64,000 nucleotides of DNA from Salipiger aestuarii (GCF_003259905.1 NZ_QLMG01000004.1:1-64000), one strand, 5' to 3'. Positions 53,659-63,155 are shown, counted from the stretch's first letter. Numbers and translations: made by a program. The notes: a model not told the origin generated them from the sequence alone.

Positions 53659-54257
53659 CTCTTGCCGAAGATCAGGCCGATGCGTTGCGCCGCGCGCTAC
53701 AGGCCACGGGGCAGCCCTCGTCGGATTTCGACCTGAACCCAGGCGCGCTCCTGCCCGAGGGTCGCAAACTGCGCCATGCGGGGGTGCTCGCCGCGTTTCT
53801 GCCCGGCGACACCGGGCTGGATCTGCTGCTGACCAAGCGCAGTTCAAAGCTGAAACACCACCCCGGCCAGATCGCGTTTCCCGGCGGCAAGGTCGACCCC
53901 GGCGACGATGGCCCGGTGGGCGCGGCGCTGCGCGAAGCGCACGAGGAAGTGGGAATGCCCCCGGACAGGGTGCAGATCCTTGGCACGCTGCCCCCGCATG
54001 AAACCGTGACCGGCTTTCTGGTGACGCCGGTGGTGGCGCTTGCCGGCCCCTTTGCCGCCGTGGCCGAACCGGGTGAGGTCGCCGAAATCTTTCGCGTGCC
54101 CTTTGCCCATGTCGCCGATCCGGCGCGATACCGCATCGAAGGCCGCCGCTGGCGCGGTCAGCGACGGCTGTATTACACCGCGCCCTTCGGCCCCTATTAT
54201 ATCTGGGGTGCCACCGCGCGGATGCTGCGGGCGCTGGCCGGGCGCATCGCCCTGTGA
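53655..54257 (+). CDS. CoA-type Nudix hydrolase
   Basis: The 200-residue product has the extended CoA pyrophosphatase Nudix box (LLTKRSSKLKHHPGQIAFPGGK followed by ALREAHEEVGMPPDRV). It likely cleaves CoA or its derivatives to 4'-phosphopantetheine and 3',5'-ADP. It starts with GTG at 53655, overlapping the hslO stop, and its TGA overlaps the next start (GTGAGGGTG), so three genes are translationally coupled. The same frame is open upstream within hslO but that part is out of register with the family. Confidence 0.85.
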   Translation: MTLAEDQADALRRALQATGQPSSDFDLNPGALLPEGRKLRHAGVLAAFLPGDTGLDLLLTKRSSKLKHHPGQIAFPGGKVDPGDDGPVGAALREAHEEVGMPPDRVQILGTLPPHETVTGFLVTPVVALAGPFAAVAEPGEVAEIFRVPFAHVADPARYRIEGRRWRGQRRLYYTAPFGPYYIWGATARMLRALAGRIAL

Positions 54258-55393
54258 GGGTGACCGGCGACTGGCTGCGCGCGGCGCCGACGCAGGCGGT
54301 GCTGCGCATGCTTGAGGCGGGCGGGCACAGCGCCTACACCGTGGGCGGCTGCGTGCGCAACGCGCTGATGGGCGTGCCGGTGTCGGACGTGGACATCGCA
54401 ACCGATGCCCGCCCCGAACAGGTGGTTGCGCTAGCGCAGGCGGCCGGGCTGAAACCGGTGCCGACGGGCATCGACCATGGCACGATCACGGTGGTTGCGG
54501 ATGGCATCGGGCATGAAGTCACGACCTTTCGCGCCGATGTGCAAACAGACGGCCGGCGCGCCGTCGTGCGGTTTTCCGACCACGTCGAAGAAGACGCGAC
54601 GCGACGCGATTTCACCATGAACGCGCTTTATGCCGATGCGCGCGGTCACGTGCTGGACCCGGTCGGAGGCCTGCCGGACCTGACCGCGCGCAAGGTGCGC
54701 TTTATCGGCGACGCGCGCGCGCGCATTCGCGAGGATTACCTGCGTATTCTGCGATTTTTCCGCTTTACCGCGTGGTACGCCGACCCGTCTCAGGGCATGG
54801 ACCCGGACGCGCTCTCGGGCATTGCCGACGGGCTGGACGGGCTGGAAACGCTGTCCGCCGAACGGGTGGGCCAAGAGCTTCTGAAGCTGCTCGGCGCGCC
54901 CGATCCTGCGCCTGCCGTGGCCTGCATGGCGCAGGTCGGCGCGCTGGCGCGGGTGCTTCCGGGGGCGTCGCCGGATGCGCTGGGGCCTCTGATCCACATC
55001 GAACAGGGCGCGGGCCTGGCGCCCGATCCGCTGCGGCGGCTTGCGGTGCTGGGGGTGAATGGGTCGCAACTGCGCCTGTCCCGGCGGCAGCAACGTCGGC
55101 TGAGCGATTATCGCGCGGCGCTGGGTTGTGACAATCTGGCCGAAACCGCCTGGCGCCACGGCGCGGCGTTTGCCCGCGACGTGGCGGCGCTGCGGGCGGC
55201 CAGCCTGGGCGTGCCGCTGGCGCCCGACACCGACGCCCTGATCGCGCAAGGCGTCTCGGCCGTGTTTCCCGTGAAACCGCGTGACCTGATGCCCGGCCTG
55301 CAAGGGCCAGACCTGGGCAAGGCGCTGAAAGACCTTGAAACCCGCTGGGTGGCATCGGGATTTTCACTAACGAAAGCGGACCTTCTGTCATGA
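54254..55393 (+). CDS. CCA-adding tRNA nucleotidyltransferase family protein
   Basis: The 379-residue product is a class II nucleotidyltransferase of the CCA-adding/poly(A) polymerase family: TVGGCVRNALMGVPVSDVDIATDARPEQ (G-G-G-x-R and DxD catalytic motifs), RRDFTMNALYADARGHVLDPV, and RIREDYLRILRFFRFTAWYA. It repairs or builds tRNA 3'-CCA ends. No obvious HD domain is seen. It starts with GTG at 54254 overlapping the previous stop and overlaps the LysE-type gene by four bases. Confidence 0.88.
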   Translation: MRVTGDWLRAAPTQAVLRMLEAGGHSAYTVGGCVRNALMGVPVSDVDIATDARPEQVVALAQAAGLKPVPTGIDHGTITVVADGIGHEVTTFRADVQTDGRRAVVRFSDHVEEDATRRDFTMNALYADARGHVLDPVGGLPDLTARKVRFIGDARARIREDYLRILRFFRFTAWYADPSQGMDPDALSGIADGLDGLETLSAERVGQELLKLLGAPDPAPAVACMAQVGALARVLPGASPDALGPLIHIEQGAGLAPDPLRRLAVLGVNGSQLRLSRRQQRRLSDYRAALGCDNLAETAWRHGAAFARDVAALRAASLGVPLAPDTDALIAQGVSAVFPVKPRDLMPGLQGPDLGKALKDLETRWVASGFSLTKADLLS

Positions 55394-55968
55394 TCGACCC
55401 GCTGTATGGCTTTGTCTTCCTCGGGCTATTTTCGCCGGGGCCGAACGTGGTTTTGCTGACAGCGTCGGGCGCGCGGTTCGGGTTGAAGCGCACGCTGCCG
55501 CATCTGTTCGGTGTGGTGCTGGGGGTGGGCATCACCGCCGGGCTGACGGGTCTTGGCATTGCGACGCTGCTGGCGCGGGCGCCGGTGTCGGAGCTTGCGC
55601 TCAAGATCGCCGCAAGCGGTTGGATGCTGTGGATGGCCTGGGGGCTGTGGCATTCGCATCGCGCACGCGGGCAGGGGCGCGACCGCCCCATGACATTGAT
55701 CGAGGCGGTGCTGTTCCAGTGGATCAACCCCAAGGTCTGGGCGGTGGCGCTGGCCGCAAGCTCGGCCTATCCCGGAGGCTATGGTCCGCTGGGCGAAGCG
55801 ATCCGGCTGGGCAGCGCCTTCAGCGGGCTGAACCTGCTGTGCTGCCTGTTCTGGGCAAGCGCGGGCAGCCTGCTCACCTGGCTGCTCACAACTCCGCAGG
55901 CGTGGCGGATCTTTTCGCGGATCATGGCCGTCGCGCTGGGCAGTTTTTCGGTCATGGTCTTCCAGTAG
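55390..55968 (+). CDS. LysE-family amino acid exporter
   Basis: The 192-residue product has the LysE/RhtB organisation with about five to six membrane helices: FVFLGLFSPGPNVVLLTASG (the SPGPN motif), GVVLGVGITAGLTGLGIATLL, WMLWMAWGLWHSHR, FQWINPKVWAVALAASSAY and a C-terminal helix. The transported amino acid cannot be predicted. It starts with ATGA overlapping the tRNA nucleotidyltransferase stop. Confidence 0.9.
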   Translation: MIDPLYGFVFLGLFSPGPNVVLLTASGARFGLKRTLPHLFGVVLGVGITAGLTGLGIATLLARAPVSELALKIAASGWMLWMAWGLWHSHRARGQGRDRPMTLIEAVLFQWINPKVWAVALAASSAYPGGYGPLGEAIRLGSAFSGLNLLCCLFWASAGSLLTWLLTTPQAWRIFSRIMAVALGSFSVMVFQ

Positions 55969-56008
55969 GGAATCGGGGACACTCCGCGCCTGGCAAGGAC
56001 CCCCCGAC

Positions 56009-57880
56009 ATGTTCCGCTATTTCGAAAATCTGGTCGATCCCTATACCGAATACACCGCGTCGGACACGCCGCCGCGCAAGTTGCTGCCGTTTATCGCAGA
56101 ATACGCACACCCGTTTCGCAAACTGTTTGTCTGGGCGGGGCTGCTGTCGGTCGCAGTGGCCAGCGTCGAAATCGGGCTGATCTGGGCGATGGGCTGGGTT
56201 GTCGACATCCTTGCCGGAGATCCGGCGCAGGTCTGGCAGGATCACGGCACCACTCTGATATTGCTGGCTGTTTTCGTCCTGTTCCTGCGCCCGCTGATTC
56301 AGGCGCTGGATGTGCTGGTGCTGAACAACGCGATCATGCCCAGCTTTGGCATCCTGATCCGCTGGCGGTCGCACGCGCAGGTGCTGCGTCAGTCCATCGG
56401 CTGGTTTGAAAACGATTTCGCCGGGCGCATCGCCAATCGCATCATGCAAACGCCTCCGGCGGCGGGCGAGGCGGTGTTCCAGGTCTTTGACGCGCTGACA
56501 TTCGCGCTGGCCTATATCGTTGGTGCGGCCGTGTTGCTGGCGGATGCCGATCCGCGCCTGATGCTGCCGCTGGTGTTGTGGTTCATCGGCTATATCGTGC
56601 TGATGCGCTGGCTGATCCGCCGTGTCGGCCCCGCGTCCAAGGCCGCATCGGATGCCCGCAGCCAGGTGAACGGGCGCGTGGTGGATGCCTACACCAACAT
56701 CCATTCGGTCAAGATGTTCGCGCAGGACCGCCAGGAACTGGATTACGCAAAAGAAGCGATCGACCTCGCCCGCGACACGTTTCAAAAGGAGATGCGGCTA
56801 TACACCATCATGGACCTTGTGCTGGTGGTGCTGAACGGTCTGCTGATCGTCGGGGTTGTCGGCTGGGGGTTGATGCTTTGGATGCAGGGGCTGGCGAGCG
56901 TCGGCATCGTCGCCGCCGCGACCGCGCTGGCGCTGCGGCTGAACTCGATGACCGGCTGGATCATGTGGGCGCTCACGACGTTTTTCCGCCAGCTTGGCGT
57001 TGTGGCCGAGGGGATGGAAACCATCGCCCAGCCCATCGCGCTGGTCGATGACCCCGGTGCCCAACCCCTGCGTCTGACACAAGGCGAGATCCGCCTGGAC
57101 GCGCTGACCCACCACTACGGGCGTGGGCAAGGCGGCCTTGAGAAAATTTCCCTGACCATCGCGCCGGGGGAAAAGATCGGACTTGTGGGGCGCTCGGGTG
57201 CGGGCAAGTCGACCCTGGTGAAACTGCTGCTGCGGTTTTATGACGCTGAATCGGGAAAAATTCTCATCGACGATCAGGATGTGACGCGGGTGCAGCAGGA
57301 CAGCCTGCGCCGCGCCATTGGCATGGTCCAGCAAGACAGCGCGCTGTTGCACCGGTCGGTCCGTGACAACCTTCTGTACGGGCGCCCGGACGCCACCGAA
57401 GCCGGGATGATCGCCGCCGCGAAACAGGCGCAGGCGCATGAGTTTATCCTTGGCTTGCGAGATGGGCAGGGGCGCAGTGGCTACGACGCGCATGTGGGCG
57501 AACGCGGCGTCAAGCTGTCGGGCGGGCAGCGTCAACGGATCGCTCTGGCGCGCGTCATCCTCAAGGACGCGCCGATCCTGTTGCTGGACGAGGCGACCAG
57601 CGCGCTGGATTCCGAGGTCGAGGCCGCCATTCAGGACACGCTGTACGGCATGATGCAGGGCAAGACCGTCATCGCCATCGCCCATCGGCTAAGCACCATC
57701 GCGCATATGGATCGTATCCTCGTGCTGGACGGCGGCAAGATCGTCGAACAGGGCACCCATGACGTGCTTTTGGCGCAAGGTGGTCTATATGCAGGGTTCT
57801 GGGCCCGCCAGTCCGGAGGTTTCCTTGATCCAGACCAGCCGGCGTCCGATCAGACAGATCCCGAAAAGGCTGCGGAATGA
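56009..57880 (+). CDS. ABC exporter half-transporter A (permease fused to ATPase)
   Basis: The 623-residue product has an ABC exporter membrane domain with six helices (residues about 30-320) and an ATPase domain with Walker A GRSGAGKSTLVKLLLRFYD at about residue 393, signature LSGGQRQRIALARVILKD at about 503 and Walker B ILLLDEATSALDSE with the catalytic Glu. The next gene, a paralogue, overlaps by four bases, so the two probably form a heterodimeric exporter. The substrate is unknown; such transporters often export lipids, peptides or drugs. Confidence 0.9.
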   Translation: MFRYFENLVDPYTEYTASDTPPRKLLPFIAEYAHPFRKLFVWAGLLSVAVASVEIGLIWAMGWVVDILAGDPAQVWQDHGTTLILLAVFVLFLRPLIQALDVLVLNNAIMPSFGILIRWRSHAQVLRQSIGWFENDFAGRIANRIMQTPPAAGEAVFQVFDALTFALAYIVGAAVLLADADPRLMLPLVLWFIGYIVLMRWLIRRVGPASKAASDARSQVNGRVVDAYTNIHSVKMFAQDRQELDYAKEAIDLARDTFQKEMRLYTIMDLVLVVLNGLLIVGVVGWGLMLWMQGLASVGIVAAATALALRLNSMTGWIMWALTTFFRQLGVVAEGMETIAQPIALVDDPGAQPLRLTQGEIRLDALTHHYGRGQGGLEKISLTIAPGEKIGLVGRSGAGKSTLVKLLLRFYDAESGKILIDDQDVTRVQQDSLRRAIGMVQQDSALLHRSVRDNLLYGRPDATEAGMIAAAKQAQAHEFILGLRDGQGRSGYDAHVGERGVKLSGGQRQRIALARVILKDAPILLLDEATSALDSEVEAAIQDTLYGMMQGKTVIAIAHRLSTIAHMDRILVLDGGKIVEQGTHDVLLAQGGLYAGFWARQSGGFLDPDQPASDQTDPEKAAE

Positions 57881-59718
57881 CCCTTTCCGAACTTATCGAC
57901 CCGTTTGCGCGCGCCAAGGCGCCTCCCCCCTCGACGCTGTGGCGGTTCATGGCCTGGGCGCTGAACGGCGCGTGGCCCGTGCTGATCCCGGCGGCGACGT
58001 TTTCGATCCTTGGCGGCGTGACCGAAGTGTTGTCGGCCAAGTTGCTGGGCGACGTGATCGACCGGGCGCTTGGCGGCGCGCCGTCCGCAGTGTTCAGCGC
58101 GCACGGCTGGTTCCTGTTGCTGTGCCTTGGCTTTTTCGTACTGCTGCGCCCCGCGATCCTGGGGATCTCGGCGTATACGCAATCGGTGATGATGCAGCCG
58201 AACGTGTTCAACCTGATCCTCAGCCGGGTTCACCGCTACACGCTGGGGCATGCGGTGGCGTTCTTTGACAACGACTTTGCCGGGCGCATCTCGCAAAAGG
58301 AGATGCAGACCGCGCGGGCGATGAACGATGTGGTGACGGAAGCCGTGCATTCGGTGCTGTTCGCCGTCGCATCGGTAATGGGGTCGGTCTGGCTGCTGGG
58401 CGCGGTGGACTGGCGAATTGCGGTAGGGCTGGTGATCTGGATCGTCGCCTATGGCTTCCTGATCCGCCATTTCATGCCGCGCATCCGCGAAACGTCGAAA
58501 TCCCGCGCGGCGGCGCGGGCGATGGTGACGGGCCAGCTTGTCGATACGGTGACGAACATCAAGACGGTCAAGCTGTTCGCCCATGACGAATTCGAAGATC
58601 AGGCCGCGCTGGGCGCCATGAGCACATATCGCGACCGGTTCATCGCCTTTGGTCATGTGTCGGCGCAGTTCCGGTTCTGGCTGATGGCGCTGGCCGGCAC
58701 CCTGCCGGTGCTTCTGATCGGCGGCGCGCTGTTCTACTGGTCCGTGGGGCTGGTCAGCGCGGGCGACATCGCGGCCACCGGCACGGTGGCGCTGCGGCTG
58801 GCGCAGATGACCGGCTGGGTCAGTTTCACCCTGATGGGCATGTACGCCAACATCGGCGAGATCGAGGACGGCATCCGCACCATCACCCCCGCCCACACCC
58901 TTCTGGATGCGCCCGACGCAGGCGCGCTGACGGTGGCGCGGGGGCGCATCGAATTCCGCGACGTGGGCTTTTCCTATGGCCGCAAGGACGGGGGCCTCGA
59001 CCGCATCACGCTGGACATCGCGCCGGGGGAAAAGATCGGCGTTGTGGGTGCATCGGGCGCGGGAAAATCGACGATGGTGGCGTTGCTCTTGCGGCTGTAC
59101 GACGCCGAGAGGGGCGGCATCTTCATCGACGGGCAGAACATCGAACAGGTCACGCAGGAAAGCCTGCGCCGCCAGATCGGCATGGTCACGCAGGAAACCG
59201 CGATGTTCAACCGCTCGGCGCTGGACAACATCCGCTACGGCAAGCCGGATGCCACCATGGACGAGGTCATCGCCGCCGCCGAAAAGGCCGAGGCGCATGA
59301 GTTCATCCAGACCCTGCGCGATCATGCGGGGCGTTCGGGATATGACGCGCATCTGGGCGAGCGCGGCGTCAAGCTGTCCGGGGGGCAGCGGCAGCGCATC
59401 GCGCTGGCCCGCGCGATCCTCAAGGATGCGCCGATCCTGGTGTTGGACGAAGCCACCAGCGCGCTGGATTCCGAAGTCGAGGCGTCGATCCAGTCGGCGC
59501 TGGAACGGGTGATGCAGGGCAAGACCGTCATGGCCATCGCGCACCGCCTGTCCACCCTGTCGGAAATGGACAGGATCATCGTGCTGGATCGCGGTCGCAT
59601 CGCCGAGGCGGGCACCCATGACGCGCTGCTGGCGCGCAACGGGCTGTATGCGCGGTACTGGCATCGCCAGTCAGGCGGCTTCATGGTGCCCGAAGACGAA
59701 ACCGAAGCGGCAGAGTGA
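57877..59718 (+). CDS. ABC exporter half-transporter B (permease fused to ATPase)
   Basis: The 613-residue product has the same design as its upstream paralogue: six membrane helices and an ATPase domain with Walker A GASGAGKSTMVALLLRLYD at about residue 390, signature LSGGQRQRIALARAILKD and Walker B ILVLDEATSALDSE. Both paralogues keep the catalytic Glu, so the pair does not show the degenerate site seen in some heterodimeric exporters. ATGA overlap with the first gene indicates coupled translation. A functional heterodimer is likely but not proven by sequence. Confidence 0.9.
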   Translation: MTLSELIDPFARAKAPPPSTLWRFMAWALNGAWPVLIPAATFSILGGVTEVLSAKLLGDVIDRALGGAPSAVFSAHGWFLLLCLGFFVLLRPAILGISAYTQSVMMQPNVFNLILSRVHRYTLGHAVAFFDNDFAGRISQKEMQTARAMNDVVTEAVHSVLFAVASVMGSVWLLGAVDWRIAVGLVIWIVAYGFLIRHFMPRIRETSKSRAAARAMVTGQLVDTVTNIKTVKLFAHDEFEDQAALGAMSTYRDRFIAFGHVSAQFRFWLMALAGTLPVLLIGGALFYWSVGLVSAGDIAATGTVALRLAQMTGWVSFTLMGMYANIGEIEDGIRTITPAHTLLDAPDAGALTVARGRIEFRDVGFSYGRKDGGLDRITLDIAPGEKIGVVGASGAGKSTMVALLLRLYDAERGGIFIDGQNIEQVTQESLRRQIGMVTQETAMFNRSALDNIRYGKPDATMDEVIAAAEKAEAHEFIQTLRDHAGRSGYDAHLGERGVKLSGGQRQRIALARAILKDAPILVLDEATSALDSEVEASIQSALERVMQGKTVMAIAHRLSTLSEMDRIIVLDRGRIAEAGTHDALLARNGLYARYWHRQSGGFMVPEDETEAAE

Positions 59719-59757
59719 GGCTTGCCTTGCCGCCCTGCTTCGGGGCATGAGCGCACC

Positions 59758-60972
59758 ATGGAACAGGTCACGATAGAACGGCTGGGGCATCAGGGCGACG
59801 GCATTGCGCCCGGCCCGGTCTTTGTGCCCGGCACGCTGCCCGGCGAGGTGGTGGAAGGTGTCATCGATGGCGGTCGGATGGCCGCCCCGCGTATTGTCAC
59901 TCCGGTCGACACCCGCGTCAAACCGCCGTGCCGTCACGCCAAAAGCTGCGGTGGCTGCCAGTTGCAACACGCGCGTGACGATTTCGTGGCCGACTGGAAA
60001 ACCGGCGTGGTGCGCCATGCGCTGGCCGCGCACGGGCTGGACACCGAATTCCGCCCCATCGCGGTTTCGCCGCCGCAAAGCCGCCGCCGCGCGTCGTTTT
60101 CAGCCCGGCGGACCAGGAAAGGCGCGCTCGCCGGCTTTCATATGAAAGGGTCCGACGTGATCGTGTCGGTGCCCGATTGCCTGCTGGTGCAGCCCGAACT
60201 GGCGCAGGCGCTGCCGCTGGTCGAGGCGCTGTCAATGCTGGGGGGGTCGCGCAAGGGCGAGCTCTCGGTCACCCTGACCGTCAGCGCCACCGGGCTGGAC
60301 GCGCACGTCTCCGGCGGCAAACCGCTGGACCCGACCGAGGAAATGCAGCTGGCAGAGCTGGCGCGCCGCCACGGCTGCGCACGCATCGCCTGGGACGACG
60401 AGGTGATGACCCTGCGCCCGGCGCAACAGGCGATGGGCGCCGCACGCGTGGTGCCGCCGCCCGGAGCGTTCCTGCAAGCGACGCCGCAGGGCGAGACGGC
60501 GCTGCTTGGCGCGGTGACCGAAATCGTCGGCACGGCCGCGCATGTGGTGGATCTGTTCGCCGGATGCGGCACCTTCGCGCTGCCTCTGGCGGAAAAGGCG
60601 CGGGTGCACGCGGTCGAAGGCGACCGGGCAATGACGGTCGCGCTCGACAAGGGCTGGCGTATGGCCCAGGGGCTGCGCCTCGTCACGACCGAGGTGCGCG
60701 ACCTGTTCCGCGAACCCCTGATCGCCGAAGATCTCACGCGCTTTGATGCCGCCGTCATCGACCCGCCCCGCGCCGGGGCCGAGGCGCAGTGCCATCAGCT
60801 TGCGCGCGCCGCCGTTCCGCGTATCGCGCATGTGTCGTGCAACCCGGTGACCTTTGCCCGCGACGCGGCGACGCTTGTGGCGGCAGGCTACACGCTGGAT
60901 TGGGTGCAGGTGGTGGACCAGTTCCGCTGGTCCACCCATGTCGAGCTGGCGGCGGCGTTCACGCACAGGTGA
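59758..60972 (+). CDS. RNA m5U methyltransferase (RumA/TrmA family)
   Basis: The 404-residue product has an N-terminal TRAM-like region, an iron-sulfur cysteine cluster (CRHAKSCGGCQLQ plus a later Cys in VPDCLL), and the methyltransferase domain: DLFAGCGTFALPLAEKA (SAM motif), IDPPRAGAEAQC and the catalytic SCNPVTFARDAATLV. It methylates uridine 5 in rRNA or tRNA; which RNA cannot be decided. The ATG at 59758 is preferred; an earlier start at 59722 is possible. It lies 39 bp after the ABC genes. Confidence 0.88.
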   Translation: MEQVTIERLGHQGDGIAPGPVFVPGTLPGEVVEGVIDGGRMAAPRIVTPVDTRVKPPCRHAKSCGGCQLQHARDDFVADWKTGVVRHALAAHGLDTEFRPIAVSPPQSRRRASFSARRTRKGALAGFHMKGSDVIVSVPDCLLVQPELAQALPLVEALSMLGGSRKGELSVTLTVSATGLDAHVSGGKPLDPTEEMQLAELARRHGCARIAWDDEVMTLRPAQQAMGAARVVPPPGAFLQATPQGETALLGAVTEIVGTAAHVVDLFAGCGTFALPLAEKARVHAVEGDRAMTVALDKGWRMAQGLRLVTTEVRDLFREPLIAEDLTRFDAAVIDPPRAGAEAQCHQLARAAVPRIAHVSCNPVTFARDAATLVAAGYTLDWVQVVDQFRWSTHVELAAAFTHR

Positions 60973-61052
60973 GCATCGCCGCGGCTATCGCGCCGCCATC
61001 TTTCGCGCTAATGTTGCGGGCAAAAGACCCAAAAACAAAAACGAGCGGACAG

Positions 61053-61547
61053 ATGCGGATTTTCAGGATCATCCTGCTGCTGGGCGCGTGCCTTGCCGTC
61101 ACGGCGTGCAGCAGCAAGTTCAAGACATACAATGGCCCCGAGATCACCCAGGTGGTGGTGCACAAAAGCGACCGGAGGATGTATCTTCTGCATCACGACA
61201 AGGTGCTGGAAAGCTACGACATCGGGCTGGGGTTCGCGCCCAGCGGTCACAAGCGATTCGAAGGCGACGGCAAGACCCCCGAGGGGCTGTATTTCATCGA
61301 CCGGCGCAACCCGGACTCGCGCTTTCACCTGAGCATCGGGATTTCCTATCCCAATCCGGTGGACCGGGCCGAGGCGCGCGCGATGGGCAAAAGTCCGGGC
61401 GGCGACATCTTCATTCACGGACGTCCAAAGGAATACGGCAAGGGCGGGCGCGACTGGACATGGGGCTGCATCGCCGTCACCGACCGCGAAATCGAAGACA
61501 TCTACGCCATGGTCCGCGACGGAACACCGATCGCCATCCACCCCTGA
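61053..61547 (+). CDS. L,D-transpeptidase of the YafK type, lipoprotein
   Basis: The 164-residue product has a lipoprotein signal sequence (lipobox LAVTAC, Cys near residue 17) and a YkuD-like domain: VHKSDRRMYLLHHDKVLESY, DGKTPEGLYFIDRRN, IFIHGRPKEYGKG and DWTWGCIAVTDREIEDI, where the Cys of WGC is catalytic. YafK-type enzymes are linked to peptidoglycan and lipoprotein links. The ATG at 61053 is used; the frame is open further upstream but that is within the methyltransferase gene. It probably sits in the inner leaflet of the outer membrane or in the inner membrane, depending on sorting. Confidence 0.85.
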   Translation: MRIFRIILLLGACLAVTACSSKFKTYNGPEITQVVVHKSDRRMYLLHHDKVLESYDIGLGFAPSGHKRFEGDGKTPEGLYFIDRRNPDSRFHLSIGISYPNPVDRAEARAMGKSPGGDIFIHGRPKEYGKGGRDWTWGCIAVTDREIEDIYAMVRDGTPIAIHP

Positions 61548-61552
61548 AAACC

Positions 61553-61580
61553 GACGATTCGATCTGCGAAATCGTCTCCG
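61553..61580 (+). terminator. Possible weak terminator after the YafK-type gene
   Basis: GACGATT (61553-61559) and AATCGTC (61570-61576) form a 7-bp stem with a 10-base loop, followed by TCCGTCTTT. The T-run is interrupted, so the call is weak. The rest of the 251-bp convergent gap (to 61798) shows only GC-rich sequence and no convincing gene. Confidence 0.35.
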
Positions 61581-61798
61581 TCTTTCGCCGCGGGTCGCGG
61601 TTCCAGGTCCGGGTGGCGGCGATCTGCGCCGGGTTCAGCGCGTCGGGGACAACGGCATGCCCCCTGAACAAGCGGCGCAAAACACCGCCGGCCGCGCGAA
61701 AACCGAGGGGCGCCAGCACGGTGTGCGGCCGCCTCGTTTCGTTCGCGCGTGCCGCGCAGCCGCCCGCCTGAAGCCGTGCAACGGCTCAGACGCCCTGC

Positions 61799-62371
61799 TT
61801 ATTGCGCCAGGGCGATCTGATCGACACCCGGCGTCGCCGCCATGCCCGGCACGCCGGTGGTCAGCGTCCACCAGATCTTGCCGTTGGGTTCCTGGTACCA
61901 GGCAAAGCCCAGGTCGCGCGCCGCGGGGTCCAGGATCACGTCGCGTGTGGCGGCGTCTTCCATCCAGGCGGCCAGGGTCTCGGTTTCGGTCTCGTAGGTT
62001 TCCGAAATGTTTTCCCCCACGAGCCGCCCGGTGTAGCCCACCCGCCGCACCCGGTCGATCGGCGAAGACCCGTCGGACCCGAAATGCCAGGGCCGGTTCT
62101 GCACCGACATGTCGCGCGAATGGGTCGCCGCGGCGGCATTCAGCCGCGCGTTCAGCTGCAACGGCGCCACGCCGCGGGCCTGACGCAGCGCGTTCACCGA
62201 ATCGAGCATGTTGTATTCGATCTTTGCGGCCTCGGCGGCCGAAATCCGGTAGACTTGGGGAAGCGGTTTGCCGTCGGGACCGAGCCTGGGGGCTTCGGTC
62301 GAAGGCGCAGGTGCACAAGCTGCCGCCAGCAGCGCCGCCCCCATCATCACGAACGCGCGTCTATCCATCAT
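61799..62371 (-). CDS. CAP/SCP-domain lipoprotein
   Basis: The 190-residue product has a lipoprotein signal (LLAAAC, Cys near residue 18), then a Pro-rich linker and a CAP (SCP/PR1-like) domain: NMLDSVNALRQARGVAPL, LNAAAATHSRDM, PWHFGSDGSSPIDRV, GENISETYETETET, and DLGFAWYQEPNGKIWWTLTTG. CAP proteins have varied roles; in bacteria they are extracytoplasmic and of mostly unknown function. AAGGCAGG lies before the ATG codons (62371 and 62368). It is flanked by two L,D-transpeptidase genes, so a cell-wall link is possible. Confidence 0.82.
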   Translation of the reverse strand: MMDRRAFVMMGAALLAAACAPAPSTEAPRLGPDGKPLPQVYRISAAEAAKIEYNMLDSVNALRQARGVAPLQLNARLNAAAATHSRDMSVQNRPWHFGSDGSSPIDRVRRVGYTGRLVGENISETYETETETLAAWMEDAATRDVILDPAARDLGFAWYQEPNGKIWWTLTTGVPGMAATPGVDQIALAQ

Positions 62372-62564
62372 CCTGCCTTGGTTGTTTCGTATGAAAAATT
62401 CAGATCTCAACCGGATTAGCGCGTCGAGCGTTGCTAATCAAACGCACATCGACGTGATCGCACCGGGTTTGATTTGCGACTGCGGCATTCAGGCCATATC
62501 ATACGCGCTTGTTATTCGTCTGTCCGGCCTCTGGGCCGGACCCAGCTTGGGGGACAGGATCCAC

Positions 62565-63155
62565 ATGGCAGGCAAAGGTTTTGACCGGCGCGCGTTTCTG
62601 GCGGCCGGGGCGGCGATGATCGGCACGCCCGCTCTGGCGCAAAGCGTCAACGGTTCCGGCACCGTCGAATTCGAACGCGACATCTCGGCCATCACGCGGC
62701 GCAACATATCGAGCTTCCGGTCGCTCGACTGGCAGCCGTATTTCTCGAACCTCAACAGCGGGGCGATCCTGGTGGATACGCAGTCGCGCGCCCTGCATTA
62801 CTGGGAAGAGACCGGCACCTATCATCTGTACCCCTGTTCGGTGCCGCTGACCGAGGATCTGACCCGCCTGGGCCGCACGCGGGTCGTGCTGAAGGATCCG
62901 GAACCCGACTGGCGCCCGACCCCGTCGATGAAAGAGCGCAACCCGGAATGGCCCGATTACGTCGGCCCCGGCCCGGACAACCCGCTGGGCACCCGCGCCA
63001 TGCATCTGAGCTGGACGTATTACCGCATTCACGGCACCCACGACACGCGCAAGATCGGGCGCAGATCGTCCAACGGATGCATCGGCCTGTACAACGAGCA
63101 TATCGAGGCGCTGTACAATATGGCCAATGTTGGCACGCAGGTGTTGCTAATTTGA
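62565..63155 (+). CDS. L,D-transpeptidase with Tat signal
   Basis: The 196-residue product has a twin-arginine signal (FDRRAFLAAGAAMIGTPALAQ) and a YkuD domain: ILVDTQSRALHYWEETGTY, TPSMKERNPEWPDYVGPGPD, and the active site YRIHGTHDTRKIGRRSSNGCIGLYNEHIE (HG...SNGC), in two adjacent parts. It forms 3-3 cross-links in peptidoglycan or attaches lipoproteins. The ATG at 62565 has AGGA at good distance; the frame is open upstream over the CAP gene promoter, without support. Divergent from the CAP-domain gene. Confidence 0.88.
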   Translation: MAGKGFDRRAFLAAGAAMIGTPALAQSVNGSGTVEFERDISAITRRNISSFRSLDWQPYFSNLNSGAILVDTQSRALHYWEETGTYHLYPCSVPLTEDLTRLGRTRVVLKDPEPDWRPTPSMKERNPEWPDYVGPGPDNPLGTRAMHLSWTYYRIHGTHDTRKIGRRSSNGCIGLYNEHIEALYNMANVGTQVLLI

